Source of the DNA: Curtobacterium sp. ER1/6
Lineage (GTDB): Bacteria > Actinomycetota > Actinomycetes > Actinomycetales > Microbacteriaceae
Direction of reading: 5' to 3'
NCBI RefSeq assembly: GCF_001742745.1
Contig: NZ_MJAK01000003.1
Span: 62,001-126,000, forward strand
Length of the DNA stretch: 64,000 nucleotides
Positions within the stretch are counted from its first letter, which is position 1. The number at the start of each line of letters is the position of its first letter. Shown piece by piece: positions 7,574-15,684 of the stretch. A model generated the notes under the pieces. That model was not told the origin of the DNA and did not search any database. It worked only from the letters and a program-made list of their open reading frames with translations. The position numbers were made by a program, and so were the translations under genes.

Positions 7574-8200
7574 GTGCTCACCACCGCGGTCCTCCCTGCC
7601 CTCGAGGTCGCGCACCTCGTCGTCCGACGCGGCGACCGGACGGTGCTCGACGGCTTCGACGCGACGTTCCCCGCCGGGGTCGTCACGGCGCTCACCGGGC
7701 CCAACGGGTCCGGCAAGTCGACCCTGCTCGACGCGCTCGCCGGGGTGGTGACGCCCGTCGGCGGAGCCGTGTCGGGCCTCCCGTCCGGCGGTGTCGCGTA
7801 CGTGACCCAGGCCGTCCCGCCGACCGCGCTCCCGCTGACCGTGCGGTCGACCGTCGCGATGGGGCGGTGGCGGGCACGGCCCTGGTGGCGACCGCTCGGA
7901 CGGGCGGACCACGCGGTGGTCGACGCCCAGCTGGAGCGGATGGGCATCACCGACCTCGCCGACCGGCCGCTCGACGAGCTGTCCGGCGGGCAGCGGCAGC
8001 GCACGCTCGTCGCCCTCGGTCTCGCGCAGCGCGCGCCGGTCCTGCTCGTCGACGAGCCGACCGCGGGGGTCGACGCCGGGTCGGCGGCACTCGTGACGGC
8101 GGCGCTCGCCGACGAGGCGTCCGCCGGGGTCGTCGTCGTGCACGCCGCCCACGATCCCGTGGCCATCACGGCGGCCGACCGGGTCGTGACACTCGACTGA
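7574..8200 (+). CDS. aztA: Zinc ABC transporter ATP-binding protein AztA
   Basis: A 208-residue ABC ATPase that powers the AztB channel. Walker A is GPNGSGKST (42-50), the signature LSGGQ is at 136-140, Walker B LLLVDEP is near 157-162 and the switch His is at about 193. GTG 7574 is the first in-frame start and leaves a normal N-terminus. It is short but complete. It is encoded divergently from the rest of the transporter operon, so the shared 50-bp control region with its Zur-like site must drive both directions for balanced expression. Confidence 0.92.
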   Translation: MLTTAVLPALEVAHLVVRRGDRTVLDGFDATFPAGVVTALTGPNGSGKSTLLDALAGVVTPVGGAVSGLPSGGVAYVTQAVPPTALPLTVRSTVAMGRWRARPWWRPLGRADHAVVDAQLERMGITDLADRPLDELSGGQRQRTLVALGLAQRAPVLLVDEPTAGVDAGSAALVTAALADEASAGVVVVHAAHDPVAITAADRVVTLD

Positions 8201-8246
8201 CCCGGCTGCTCCGGGCTGACCCTTGCTGCTCCGGGCTGCTCCGGCG

Positions 8247-8984
8247 TCAGCCGTCGGTGTCGAGCGCGGCCCGCGCCGCGGCGACCACCCGGGGGTCGGT
8301 CACCGTGAACGTCGAACCGTCGTCCCCGCTGCCCATCGGCACACCGCCGTGCTCCGTCGCGCCGACCGGGCGCTTCGCGGAGAGGTGCACCGCGGCGACA
8401 CCGGTCGCCACCAGGGCCGAGACGTCCTCGGGCCGCACGCCCGCACCCGCCATGACCTGCACCGGACCGGCTGCCTCGACCATCCGGGCGATCGTCGCCG
8501 CCCCCGCCGGGGCACTCGCGGCTCCGCCCGACGTCAGCACCCGGGTCAGCCCGAGGTCTGCCAGCCGCGCGGCGGTCGCGACCGGGTCGGCAGCGTGGTC
8601 GACCGCCCGGTGAAGCGTGACCTCGGCGTGCGCGGAGACCGAGCGGGTGGCGTCCACGAACCGGCGGAGGGCGTCCTCGTCGAGGGTCCGGTCCGGGCGG
8701 AGGGCACCGACCACCACCCCGGCTGCTCCCGAGCGCAGGACCGTGCGGACCTCCCGCTCCATGAGCGCGAGCTCGCCGTCGTCGTACGTGAACCCGCCGG
8801 GCCGGCAGCGCACCAGGGCGTGCGCCGGGATCCCGGTCTCGTGCGTGGCCTCGACCAGGGCCTGCGAGGGCGTCAGTCCGCCCAGCTCCAGGCCGACGCA
8901 GAGCTCGACCCGGTCGGCGCCCCCGTCACGGGCGACCAGTGCCCCGGTGGGCGAGGTCACGGCGATCTCGAGGGCGACGGACAT
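8247..8984 (-). CDS. cutC: CutC family protein (copper homeostasis)
   Basis: A 245-residue TIM-barrel protein of the CutC family. Conserved stretches include GGADRVELCVGLELGGLTPS near the N-terminus, RCRPGGFTYDDGE, TLHRAVDH and the barrel-closing VMAGAGVRPEDV followed by HLSAKRPV. The start at 8984 overlaps the stop of the upstream M81 peptidase gene by one base (TGATG), so the two are translated together. CutC was linked to copper tolerance in E. coli, but its enzymatic role is unresolved. The partnership with an M81-type hydrolase suggests a metabolic rather than a purely copper-related function here; that is inference. Confidence 0.9.
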   Translation of the reverse strand: MSVALEIAVTSPTGALVARDGGADRVELCVGLELGGLTPSQALVEATHETGIPAHALVRCRPGGFTYDDGELALMEREVRTVLRSGAAGVVVGALRPDRTLDEDALRRFVDATRSVSAHAEVTLHRAVDHAADPVATAARLADLGLTRVLTSGGAASAPAGAATIARMVEAAGPVQVMAGAGVRPEDVSALVATGVAAVHLSAKRPVGATEHGGVPMGSGDDGSTFTVTDPRVVAAARAALDTDG

Positions 8985-10549
8985 CAGGCGGCTCCGAGGG
9001 GTTCGTTCGACGGTGGCACGATGCGCGCGGTCAGGTCCGGCGGCGTCGCGAACTCCCGATCGTAGGGGAACACCGGGCGCTCGATCCGGTGGTGCCCGAG
9101 GCGCAGCAGGTCCTGGTCGACGCCGCCGGGGGTGAGCGCCAGCATCCAGTCCGCCGCCATGTCGAACAGCTCCGGCTCGAGGTACCCGATCTTCACCACG
9201 ACGACGTCGGCGTCTCGCGGGGCGAGGTCGAGATCGGTGAAGTCGTGCTCGTGGTGGTACGGCTTGCGGAGCGTCGTCAGGATCGCGAAGACGCTGCCGA
9301 CCTGCAGCACGACCTCGGTCTCGGCGTCCCGGTCGCCGTGCCGCACCGCGTGCACCCGACCGGTCAGCGTGACCGGCCCCGCGTGCACGTCGTCGACCTC
9401 GGCGCCCGCGGTCACCGTGACGGTCGCCCCGACCCCGGCGGCCACGGCCTCGGCGACGGCGGCCGGGCCGGGGATGCTCGCGTAGATCAGCGTGGGGCCG
9501 TCCGGCGCGGCGAACGCCGGGTGCGCGAGCACCTGCGTCAGTCCCCACGTCATGTCGCCGGAACCACCGGCGGTCGGGTTGTCGCCGGAGTCCGAGACGA
9601 AGAACGGGCGCGCGGCGCCGGGTGCGAGCGCGGCGGCGAGGCACTCGTCGAAGGAGCCCGTCGGTGCCACGAACGCGAAGTCCTCGCGGGCGTCCCAGAA
9701 CGCCCGGGCCAGGCGCTCGGCGCCGGCGGCCACGACGTCGCGGTCCCACCCGGTGACGACGGTGACGGCACGGTCGCGGGGCTGGTCGGCCCAGGCGTAC
9801 CCGACCCAGATCGCGGCGTCGAGCACGCCGTCCTCCTGTTCGACCTCCGGTACCTGCGCGTAGATCGACGCCGCGGGTTCGATGCGGGTCGACGTCTGCT
9901 CGCCGGGTAGCAGCACCGGGATCGGGATCCACGCCTTCACCGGGCGCTGTCGACCGACCGGCCGGGTGGCGAGCACGTCGACCAGGTTCCGGACCGCGCG
10001 CTCCTTCGTCTCGAGGACGTCCTCGTGCGGGGCCGTCCGGTAGCAGGTGACGAGGTCCACCTGGTGCGCGAGCTCCCGCGTGACGTTGCCGTGCAGGTCC
10101 ATCGATGCCGACACGATGACGTCCGGCCCGACGACCGCACGGACGCGGCCGAGCAGGTCGGTCTCGGCGTCGTCGAGCCCCTCGACCACCATCGCGCCGT
10201 GGATGTCGTACCAGAGGCCGTCGACCGGCCCGATGTCCGTCAGGCGCGCGACGATCTCGTCGGCGAGTTCCTCGTACGCCGGCCGGGCGACGACCCCGCC
10301 GGGCAGTGCGTGGCCGATGAGCGCCCCGCGGAAGTCGGCGGAGTCCGCGTACGACGCCAGGAACGGGTACCGCGCCACGACCTCGTCGCCGCGGTCCGGG
10401 TGGAAGGCGGGCGCGAGGGTGCGGGTCGGCGTGAACGTCGACGTCTCGATCGCGAGTCCGGCGATCGCGATCACCGGGCGACGTGCAGCGGGCGCGGCGG
10501 TGGCGGTGACGGCTGGGTCGGACACGGGATCAGCATAGGGAGCGGTCAC
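8984..10549 (-). CDS. M81 family metallopeptidase (MlrC-like)
   Basis: A 521-residue protein of the MlrC/M81 family, named after the enzyme that degrades linearised microcystin. Family blocks are IAGLAIETSTFTPT near the N-terminus, YDIHGAMV, SASMDLHGNVT (metal-binding) and VSDSGDNPTAGGSGD. No signal peptide is seen, so it should be cytoplasmic. The first about 22 residues are Ala/Pro-rich and poorly conserved; a later start near the IAGLAIE segment is possible. It is followed directly by cutC (1-bp overlap). In environmental bacteria M81 proteins probably act on small cyclic or modified peptides or amides. The real substrate is not predictable. Confidence 0.88.
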   Translation of the reverse strand: MTAPYADPVSDPAVTATAAPAARRPVIAIAGLAIETSTFTPTRTLAPAFHPDRGDEVVARYPFLASYADSADFRGALIGHALPGGVVARPAYEELADEIVARLTDIGPVDGLWYDIHGAMVVEGLDDAETDLLGRVRAVVGPDVIVSASMDLHGNVTRELAHQVDLVTCYRTAPHEDVLETKERAVRNLVDVLATRPVGRQRPVKAWIPIPVLLPGEQTSTRIEPAASIYAQVPEVEQEDGVLDAAIWVGYAWADQPRDRAVTVVTGWDRDVVAAGAERLARAFWDAREDFAFVAPTGSFDECLAAALAPGAARPFFVSDSGDNPTAGGSGDMTWGLTQVLAHPAFAAPDGPTLIYASIPGPAAVAEAVAAGVGATVTVTAGAEVDDVHAGPVTLTGRVHAVRHGDRDAETEVVLQVGSVFAILTTLRKPYHHEHDFTDLDLAPRDADVVVVKIGYLEPELFDMAADWMLALTPGGVDQDLLRLGHHRIERPVFPYDREFATPPDLTARIVPPSNEPLGAA

Positions 10550-10616
10550 GCAGCCCCGGTGTCGGTGGAAGTGCGGACTGGTACGCCCCTCGGACGAGGG
10601 TCAGGATGGCCACCTG

Positions 10617-10640
10617 GTTGCACCCTGCAACGTCGCAGGG
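10617..10640. promoter_or_regulatory. Overlapping inverted repeats upstream of the secreted protease
   Basis: GTTGCA-CCC-TGCAAC (10617-10631) is a perfect short palindrome, and CCCTGC-AACGTC-GCAGGG (10623-10640) overlaps it as an alternative hairpin. Both lie in the 5' region just before the ribosome binding site (AGGAG, 10651-10655) of the protease gene. They may be an operator or mutually exclusive RNA hairpins. Confidence 0.4.
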
Positions 10641-10660
10641 TCCTTGATCGAGGAGTCCAC

Positions 10661-11392
10661 ATGAAGCACACCCTCGCAGCGGCGCTCGCCGCCGTCGCCG
10701 TCGTCGCCGGCGGCGTGTTCGCCGCCACCCCCGCCTCCGCGCTGCCCGCGCACATCGAGGTCGTCGGCGGCGAGCAGGCCCCCACCACGAGCTGGGCGGT
10801 CCAGCTCGAGGCCTCCGGCGGGACGATCCCGTCCGGCTACGTGAGCAACTGCACGGGGGAGCAGATCAACGCCTCGTGGATCCTCACCGCGCGGCACTGC
10901 ATCGACGGCATCGGTGCGATGAACGTCTACCACTCGAACTCCACCACGAACCGCGGGTCCGCCGTCGCCGTCGACCGGGTCAGTGCCGCACCGGCCGGGG
11001 ACATTGCGCTCGTGCACCTGCGCAGCGCGTACGCGCTCTCCACCTACGCGCCCCTCGACCTGACGGCGGCGGCGAAGTCGAGCGGGACCGGCGTCATCCA
11101 GGGCTACGGTCTGCGGGCGAACGCGCAGCAGTCGGACGGGCTGTACCAGGCGACGGTGTCCCTGACCGGCTCGACGCGGGACGCCTACAGCGGTCGCGCG
11201 CAGCACGTCACGGGTGTCACCGGCGCCTCGAACCACGGTGACTCGGGCGGCCCGCTCCTCGTCAACGGCAAGGTGGTCGCCGTCTGCTCCACCGGCGACA
11301 GCGCCGACCCGGGTGCGAACACCCAGGCAGGGTCGAACTACGCGCTGCTGTCGCAGTCGTCCTCGTGGATCCGCTCCACGGCGGGCGTCTGA
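10661..11392 (+). CDS. Secreted trypsin-like serine protease (S1 family)
   Basis: A 243-residue chymotrypsin-fold protease. A Sec signal peptide ends near TPASA (about residue 27), and the VVGGE at 34-38 marks the usual mature N-terminus after activation. The catalytic triad is complete: His79 (TARHCID), Asp114 (GDIALVHL) and Ser195 (NHGDSGGPLL). Four cysteines at C64/C80 and C209-region positions allow disulfides. ATG 10661 has AGGAG at good spacing. It stands alone, followed by a strong 21-bp hairpin (11408-11455) shared with the convergent SDR gene. Such proteases are typical of plant-associated Microbacteriaceae; a role in plant interaction is possible but not shown. Confidence 0.93.
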   Translation: MKHTLAAALAAVAVVAGGVFAATPASALPAHIEVVGGEQAPTTSWAVQLEASGGTIPSGYVSNCTGEQINASWILTARHCIDGIGAMNVYHSNSTTNRGSAVAVDRVSAAPAGDIALVHLRSAYALSTYAPLDLTAAAKSSGTGVIQGYGLRANAQQSDGLYQATVSLTGSTRDAYSGRAQHVTGVTGASNHGDSGGPLLVNGKVVAVCSTGDSADPGANTQAGSNYALLSQSSSWIRSTAGV

Positions 11393-11407
11393 CCAGCGCA
11401 ACCCACG

Positions 11408-11455
11408 GACGGACGGGAGGCGCGGTGCCAGCCAGCACCGCGCCTCCCGTCCGTC
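11408..11455. terminator. Hairpin (GGACGGGAGGC family) between convergent genes
   Basis: Perfect 21-bp arms (11408-11428 and 11435-11455) with a CAGCCA loop lie between the protease and the convergent SDR gene. No T-tract follows on either side. It belongs to the conserved hairpin family described in the findings and probably terminates both genes. Confidence 0.8.
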
Positions 11456-11465
11456 AACGCTCGCT

Positions 11466-12284
11466 TCAGGCGCCGTGCGCCTCCTCGGCGACCGGCTGCC
11501 ACTCGCGCCACGTCGCGAGACGCGACTCGTAGTCCTGCTCCGCGATGCCGAGCGGCGCCTTGCCGAAGAAGACCCGCAGCGGCGGCTGCTCGGCGTCGAC
11601 GACCTTGAGGATCGCCGACCGCGTGGCCTCGGGCTTGCCCGGGTCCGACGCGGACGGGCGCTTCGAGGCGGCCTCGCGGACGTCCGCGTAGGCGTCGAGC
11701 TCCTCGCTGTGCTTCGAGGACGGACCCGACCAGTCGGTCGAGAACCCGCCCGGCTCGACGAGCGTGACGGAGATGCCGAAGCCCGCGACCTCCTGCGACA
11801 GCGACTGCGACAGGCCCTCGAGCGCCCACTTCGACGCGTGGTAGGCGCCGACCGTGGGGAACGCGCTGATCCCGCCGATGCTCGAGACCTGCACGATGTG
11901 GCCCGAGCCCTGCTCACGCATGATCGGCAGTGCCGCCTGCGTGACCCAGAGGGCGCCGAAGAAGTTCGTCTCGAGCTGCGCGCGGACCTCGTCCTCGGTC
12001 AGCTCCTCGACCATGCCGAAGTGGCCGAACCCCGCGTTGTTCACGACGACGTCGAGCCGACCGAAGTGCTCGGCGGCCTGCTGCACCGCGGCGGTGTCGG
12101 CGGCCTTGTCGGTGACGTCGAGCCGGATCGCCAGGAAGGTGTCCGGGTACTGCTCGACGAGTGCCTGCACGTCGTCGGTGTTCCGCGCGGTGCCGGCGAC
12201 GGAGTCCCCGCGCTCCAGGGCGGCTTCCGCCCACTCGCGGCCGAAGCCCTTCGACGCTCCGGTGATGAACCAGGTCTTGGCCAT
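11466..12284 (-). CDS. Short-chain dehydrogenase/reductase (classical SDR)
   Basis: A 272-residue NAD(P)-dependent oxidoreductase. The Rossmann motif is TGASKGFGRE near the N-terminus (classical TGxxxGxG), NNAG follows at about residue 79, and the catalytic Ser-Tyr-Lys set is in VSSIGG and YHASK. Arg residues after the second strand (TARNTD) suggest NADP(H). ATG 12284 has GGAGG upstream at normal spacing. It belongs to the large retinol-dehydrogenase-like group of uncharacterised bacterial SDRs, and the substrate is unknown. It is divergent from the next SDR gene (12414), with about 130 bp between them. Confidence 0.92.
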   Translation of the reverse strand: MAKTWFITGASKGFGREWAEAALERGDSVAGTARNTDDVQALVEQYPDTFLAIRLDVTDKAADTAAVQQAAEHFGRLDVVVNNAGFGHFGMVEELTEDEVRAQLETNFFGALWVTQAALPIMREQGSGHIVQVSSIGGISAFPTVGAYHASKWALEGLSQSLSQEVAGFGISVTLVEPGGFSTDWSGPSSKHSEELDAYADVREAASKRPSASDPGKPEATRSAILKVVDAEQPPLRVFFGKAPLGIAEQDYESRLATWREWQPVAEEAHGA

Positions 12285-12413
12285 TCGCTGCCTCCAGTTG
12301 CTGTTCGAGTGACGGCGAGCAGGCAACGCCCGTCGCCCTGGCGCCACCTGGGTGCCCGGGTGACAGTCGGACGACTGGACCGGCGCGGAGGCACGTGCGA
12401 GCACCATGGCCCC

Positions 12414-13301
12414 ATGAGCCAGTACGAGAAGCGCGATCCGAACAGCCTCTACCCGAAGCCTCCCTTCCCGGAGCAGGAGCAGTCGCTGCCGGGTGCCGCC
12501 TGGAAGATGGACCCGGAGCCCGACCACGGCGAGCAGAGCTACGTCGGCAAGGAGCGCCTGACCGGCTACCGCGGCATCGTCACCGGCGCGGACTCCGGCA
12601 TCGGCCGTGCCGCCGCCATCGCGCTCTCGCGCGAGGGCGCCGACCTCGTCCTCTCCTACCTGCCCGACGAGCAGGAGGACGCCGAGCAGGTCCGCGACCT
12701 CCTCGAGTCCGAGGGGCGCAAGGCCGTCCTCGTCCCGGGGGACATTTCCGACGAGCAGTACTGCAAGGACCTCGTCCAGAAGGCCGTCGACGAGCTCGGC
12801 GGGCTCGACACCCTCGTCATGGTCGCCGGTCGCATGGACAGCAACGACGACATCCTCACGCTCACCACCGAGCACTTCGACTCGACGTTCAAGACGAACA
12901 TCTACTCGCTCTTCTGGCTGACCCAGGCCGCGGTCCCGCACCTCGAGCCCGGCTCGACGATCGTCACCACCGGGTCGATCCAGGCCGCGACGCCGTCGCC
13001 GGACAAGATCGACTACGCGATCTCGAAGAGCGCCGTGAAGACCTTCACCGAAGCCGTCGCGCAGCAGCTCGCCCCGAAGGGCATCCGCGTGAACTCGGTC
13101 GCGCCGGGTCCGGTGTGGACGCCGCTGCAGCCCGGCTCCGACGACGCGGAGACCGTCGCGCACTTCGGCGAGCAGTCGCCGTTCGGTCGCCCGGGCCAGC
13201 CCGCCGAACTCGGTGCCGCGTACGTGCACCTGGTGAGCCCGGAGTCGAGCTACCAGTCCGGTTCGACCATCACGATCGCCGGTGGGACGCCCGCGTTCTA
13301 G
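12414..13301 (+). CDS. SDR family oxidoreductase, stress-associated type with N-terminal extension
   Basis: A 295-residue SDR of the group with a roughly 45-residue hydrophilic N-terminal extension (YEKRDPNSLYPKPPFPEQEQ...), as in YghA- and YdaD/YhdF-type general stress proteins. The cofactor motif is TGADSGIGRA and the catalytic pair is in YAISKS. The Asn of the usual NNAG motif is replaced (VMVAGR), which is unusual. A paralogue with an intact NNAG is encoded at 38930-39856. The transcript may be leaderless, with a degenerate -10 (CACCAT) 6 nt before ATG. A conserved hairpin (13314-13359) follows the stop. Confidence 0.9.
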   Translation: MSQYEKRDPNSLYPKPPFPEQEQSLPGAAWKMDPEPDHGEQSYVGKERLTGYRGIVTGADSGIGRAAAIALSREGADLVLSYLPDEQEDAEQVRDLLESEGRKAVLVPGDISDEQYCKDLVQKAVDELGGLDTLVMVAGRMDSNDDILTLTTEHFDSTFKTNIYSLFWLTQAAVPHLEPGSTIVTTGSIQAATPSPDKIDYAISKSAVKTFTEAVAQQLAPKGIRVNSVAPGPVWTPLQPGSDDAETVAHFGEQSPFGRPGQPAELGAAYVHLVSPESSYQSGSTITIAGGTPAF

Positions 13302-13313
13302 GCAGGACCAGCA

Positions 13314-13359
13314 ACGGACTGGAGGCGCGTGGCGGGTCCGCCACGCGCCTCCAGTCCGT
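13314..13359. terminator. Hairpin (GGACTGGAGGC variant) between convergent genes
   Basis: Perfect 20-bp arms (13314-13333 and 13340-13359) with a GGGTCC loop. The stem keeps the family pattern but with compensating changes (ACTGG paired to CCAGT), which supports selection for pairing rather than for sequence alone. It is shared by the convergent SDR and glyoxalase genes. Confidence 0.8.
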
Positions 13360-13388
13360 CACCGGGTCGCGTCTGCGACCGGCTCGCC

Positions 13389-13745
13389 TCAGCCCTGCGG
13401 CGGCGAGTACAGCTGCAGGTCGTTGCCCTCGCTGTCCTTGAACGGGATGATCTTGCCCCACGGGTGCTCGCTGACGTCGCCCGCGAAGTCGACGCCCTTC
13501 GCCTTGAGATCGGCCACCTCGTCCTCGATGCGGCCGTCCGGCTGGAACGACACGACCGCGCCGCCGTCGCTCGACGGACCCGCCGACTCTCGTCCGTTCA
13601 GACCGATGAGCAGCCCGTTCGCGTCGATCTCGCTCCAGTCGTCGTCCTCGCTCTTCACCGTCAGGCCGAGCGCGTCGCGGTAGAACGCGACCGCGCGCTG
13701 CATGTCACTGACCGGTACCCAGACCGCTGCCACTCCACTTGCCAT
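13389..13745 (-). CDS. Glyoxalase/bleomycin-resistance (VOC) superfamily protein
   Basis: A 118-residue single-unit VOC protein. The N-terminal VSDMQRAVAFYRDALGL block and the C-terminal DSEGNDLQLYSP block (with the metal-ligand Glu/Asp region) are typical. ATG 13745 is preceded by GAGAGG at 7 nt. Members include glyoxalase-like and antibiotic-binding proteins; nothing in the sequence picks a substrate. It is divergent from the Dabb gene at 13870, with an inverted repeat GGACAC-N10-GTGTCC between them. Confidence 0.85.
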   Translation of the reverse strand: MASGVAAVWVPVSDMQRAVAFYRDALGLTVKSEDDDWSEIDANGLLIGLNGRESAGPSSDGGAVVSFQPDGRIEDEVADLKAKGVDFAGDVSEHPWGKIIPFKDSEGNDLQLYSPPQG

Positions 13746-13804
13746 GGTGATGCCTCTCGTCGTCGTTGCGTACGGGGGAGACGGTAGGTCGCCGGGTTGC
13801 GTGC

Positions 13805-13826
13805 GGACACAGGCGGAGTGGTGTCC
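13805..13826. promoter_or_regulatory. Inverted repeat GGACAC-N10-GTGTCC between divergent genes
   Basis: Perfect 6-bp arms (13805-13810 and 13821-13826) lie midway between the glyoxalase and Dabb start codons. Similar GGGACAC boxes lie upstream of the SDR at 38930 and the gene starting at 40240. It is a candidate operator for an unknown regulator. Confidence 0.35.
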
Positions 13827-13869
13827 CAGTACCCCGGTGGCAGGGTTGACTCGACGACGGGAGCAGCGG

Positions 13870-14169
13870 ATGGCTGGCGTGACGCACGTGGTGCTGGTGG
13901 CACTGACCGATGACGGGAAAGGTGTCACCGAGCGCCTCGACGCGCTGTGCCGCGAGCACCTGCAGCGCATCGACGGGGTGGAGTCGGTGCACTCGGGGAC
14001 GAGCATCAGCACGGAGGGGCTCGAGGCGGACTTCGGGTGGATGCTGACGGTGCGCTTCCGTGACGCCGACGCGCTCGCCGCCTACCTGCCGCACCCGGAG
14101 CACCGCCCGGTCGCCGACGCGATCGGCGCGGCAGCCGGACGGGTCGTGGTGTTCGACGTCGCCGACTGA
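13870..14169 (+). CDS. Dabb family stress-responsive alpha/beta-barrel protein
   Basis: A 99-residue ferredoxin-like dimeric barrel protein. It has the Dabb pattern: the initial THVVLVAL strand, GVESVHSGTSI and the C-terminal YLPHPEHRPVADAI followed by VVVFDVAD. Such proteins are small cytoplasmic dimers, some acting as cyclases, many of unknown function. ATG 13870 has GGGAG 7 nt upstream. The gene is divergent from the glyoxalase and convergent with the MarR gene that follows only 8 bp away. Confidence 0.85.
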   Translation: MAGVTHVVLVALTDDGKGVTERLDALCREHLQRIDGVESVHSGTSISTEGLEADFGWMLTVRFRDADALAAYLPHPEHRPVADAIGAAAGRVVVFDVAD

Positions 14170-14177
14170 CGCGCGGG

Positions 14178-14675
14178 TCAGCCGCGCTTCGGTCGGGGAC
14201 GGGCAGAGCGCGGCGGGACGGTCCGCATGTGGTCGCGGACCCGTCCGAGCACGTCATCGAGGGCATGGACGTCGTCGGCCGACAGCGGCTCGAGGAACAG
14301 CTGCCGGAGCACCTCGACGTGCCCGGGGAAGACCCGGCCGAGCACGTCGCGCCCGGCGTCGGTGAGCGCGACCGTGGTGCTCCGCTCGTCCTCGGTCGAG
14401 GGCGCGCGCACGACGAGCCCGTCGCGCTCGAGCAGTCCGACCTGGTAGGTCAGGCCGCTCCGGCTGTAGACGACGCCGTCGGCGAGGTCGGTCATGCGCA
14501 GGCTGCCGTCGGGGGCGTCGCCCAGCGTCGCGAGCAGCTGGAACTGCACGTAGCTCAGGCCGCCGACGTCCTTGAGCTGCTGCTCGACCGTGTGCCGGAG
14601 CAGGCTGCTGACCTCGATGAGCGAGAAGTACGCGCCGAGCTCGGCGGGGTCGAGCGGCGGGACGGGAGCGGGCAC
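14178..14675 (-). CDS. MarR family transcriptional regulator
   Basis: A 165-residue winged-helix repressor. The HTH spans MTDLADGVVYSRSGLTYQVGLLERDGLV and the wing has the family DERSTTVALTDAGR. GTG 14675 is the first start and gives the usual N-terminal helix (YFSLIEVSSLLRH). The C-terminus is basic (RSARPRPKRG). No obvious target gene sits divergently. The upstream 150 bp hold a promoter-like TACCCT and a terminator hairpin on the other strand. Confidence 0.9.
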   Translation of the reverse strand: MPAPVPPLDPAELGAYFSLIEVSSLLRHTVEQQLKDVGGLSYVQFQLLATLGDAPDGSLRMTDLADGVVYSRSGLTYQVGLLERDGLVVRAPSTEDERSTTVALTDAGRDVLGRVFPGHVEVLRQLFLEPLSADDVHALDDVLGRVRDHMRTVPPRSARPRPKRG

Positions 14676-14739
14676 CCGTCCATCCTAGGTGTTGCGAAGT
14701 CGAAGCACCCCCCGGACTGCGCGCGAGCGAACAGTCGTC

Positions 14740-14812
14740 TACCCTTGAGGGCACGACGGGCCGGTTCCCGGGACGTCGCCAGCCGAAGGCCCCGCTCGCG
14801 GGGCCTTCGTTC
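14740..14812 (+). ncRNA. Candidate short transcript ending in a terminator hairpin
   Basis: A -10-like TACCCT (14740-14745) is followed about 45 nt later by a strong hairpin (14784-14793 with 14800-14809, about 10-11 GC-rich pairs) trailed by TTCGTTCT on the plus strand. There is no open frame between them. This could be a small RNA or simply a terminator reading from either neighbour. No known RNA family was recognised. Confidence 0.3.
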
Positions 14813-14829
14813 TGCCCGGGTCGTGCCGC

Positions 14830-15537
14830 TCACGGCACCCAGGTCTGCTCGTGTGCCACCGCGGGCGCGATCGCCGCCCATTGCCGGGCCAGCGTCCGGC
14901 GGGCGGCGGGGTGCGGGTTGTGGATGCGCTGACGTCGGAAGTGGACGTACACGGCGAGGTCGACGACCTGCAGCCCGTCCGAGAACCGGGAGCAGGCGAA
15001 GTTGATCGGCGACGAGATGTGCCGGAGCATCGACGATCCGGCGCCGCCCGTCCCGAACTCCTGGTAGCCAGCGAAGGCGCGTTGGTGTTCTGCCTGTGTC
15101 GCGATCTCGTCCGCGACCACGATCGCCTGCTCCTCGTCGCCGTGCGCGGCGGTGTACTGGTCGATCTGTTCGAGGACGTGACCGAAGACGACGGCGTGCG
15201 GAGGCGCCGGGTACCGGAATCGCGCATGGAGTCGAGCCACGTCGACGCCGCGGAAGAGGTACCGGACGCCACAGTCCCGGGCGGCGTCGAGGACGGCGAG
15301 TGAGACGCCGGCGGCTTCGCGGTGCTTGCCGCGCAGTGGCGACCACGGGCCGCTGCCGCCCATGAGCTCGTGCCCGTGGAACTCGATCTCGGGATCGGTC
15401 CCGTGTTCACGAGCAGTTCGCTGCCGGACCGCCGCGAGACGCGATGAGACCGCTTCCCACCCCTCCAGCGTCGCGATCGCGGCACCGATGAAGTAGCGGT
15501 CGCGGTCGTACGATTCATCGACGTAGGCGACGAGCAT
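14830..15537 (-). CDS. DUF3800 domain protein (RNase H-like)
   Basis: A 235-residue protein with the DUF3800 layout: an N-terminal YVDESYD strand with acidic residues, EIEFHGHEL in the middle, IVVADEIATQAEH and the C-terminal FSDGLQVVDLAVYVHFR with a further Asp. These acidic positions mimic an RNase H-like active site. DUF3800 genes are widespread in accessory and defence-associated regions, but the function is not established. ATG 15537 starts directly at the conserved strand; an open frame continues upstream without family similarity. No partner gene is apparent here. Confidence 0.8.
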   Translation of the reverse strand: MLVAYVDESYDRDRYFIGAAIATLEGWEAVSSRLAAVRQRTAREHGTDPEIEFHGHELMGGSGPWSPLRGKHREAAGVSLAVLDAARDCGVRYLFRGVDVARLHARFRYPAPPHAVVFGHVLEQIDQYTAAHGDEEQAIVVADEIATQAEHQRAFAGYQEFGTGGAGSSMLRHISSPINFACSRFSDGLQVVDLAVYVHFRRQRIHNPHPAARRTLARQWAAIAPAVAHEQTWVP

Positions 15538-15684
15538 CCCGTCAGCCTCGCACGGGGCGGAGTCGCCCGGAGGGACCTGTGGATGCGCGACCGGTGGCAA
15601 CGCAGCGCCGGGGCTGAACGGTCTCTGATGCGGAGCGGGGCCGGTACGCCGGGTGGTCGGACGATCCCCTGGGACGATGGACGG

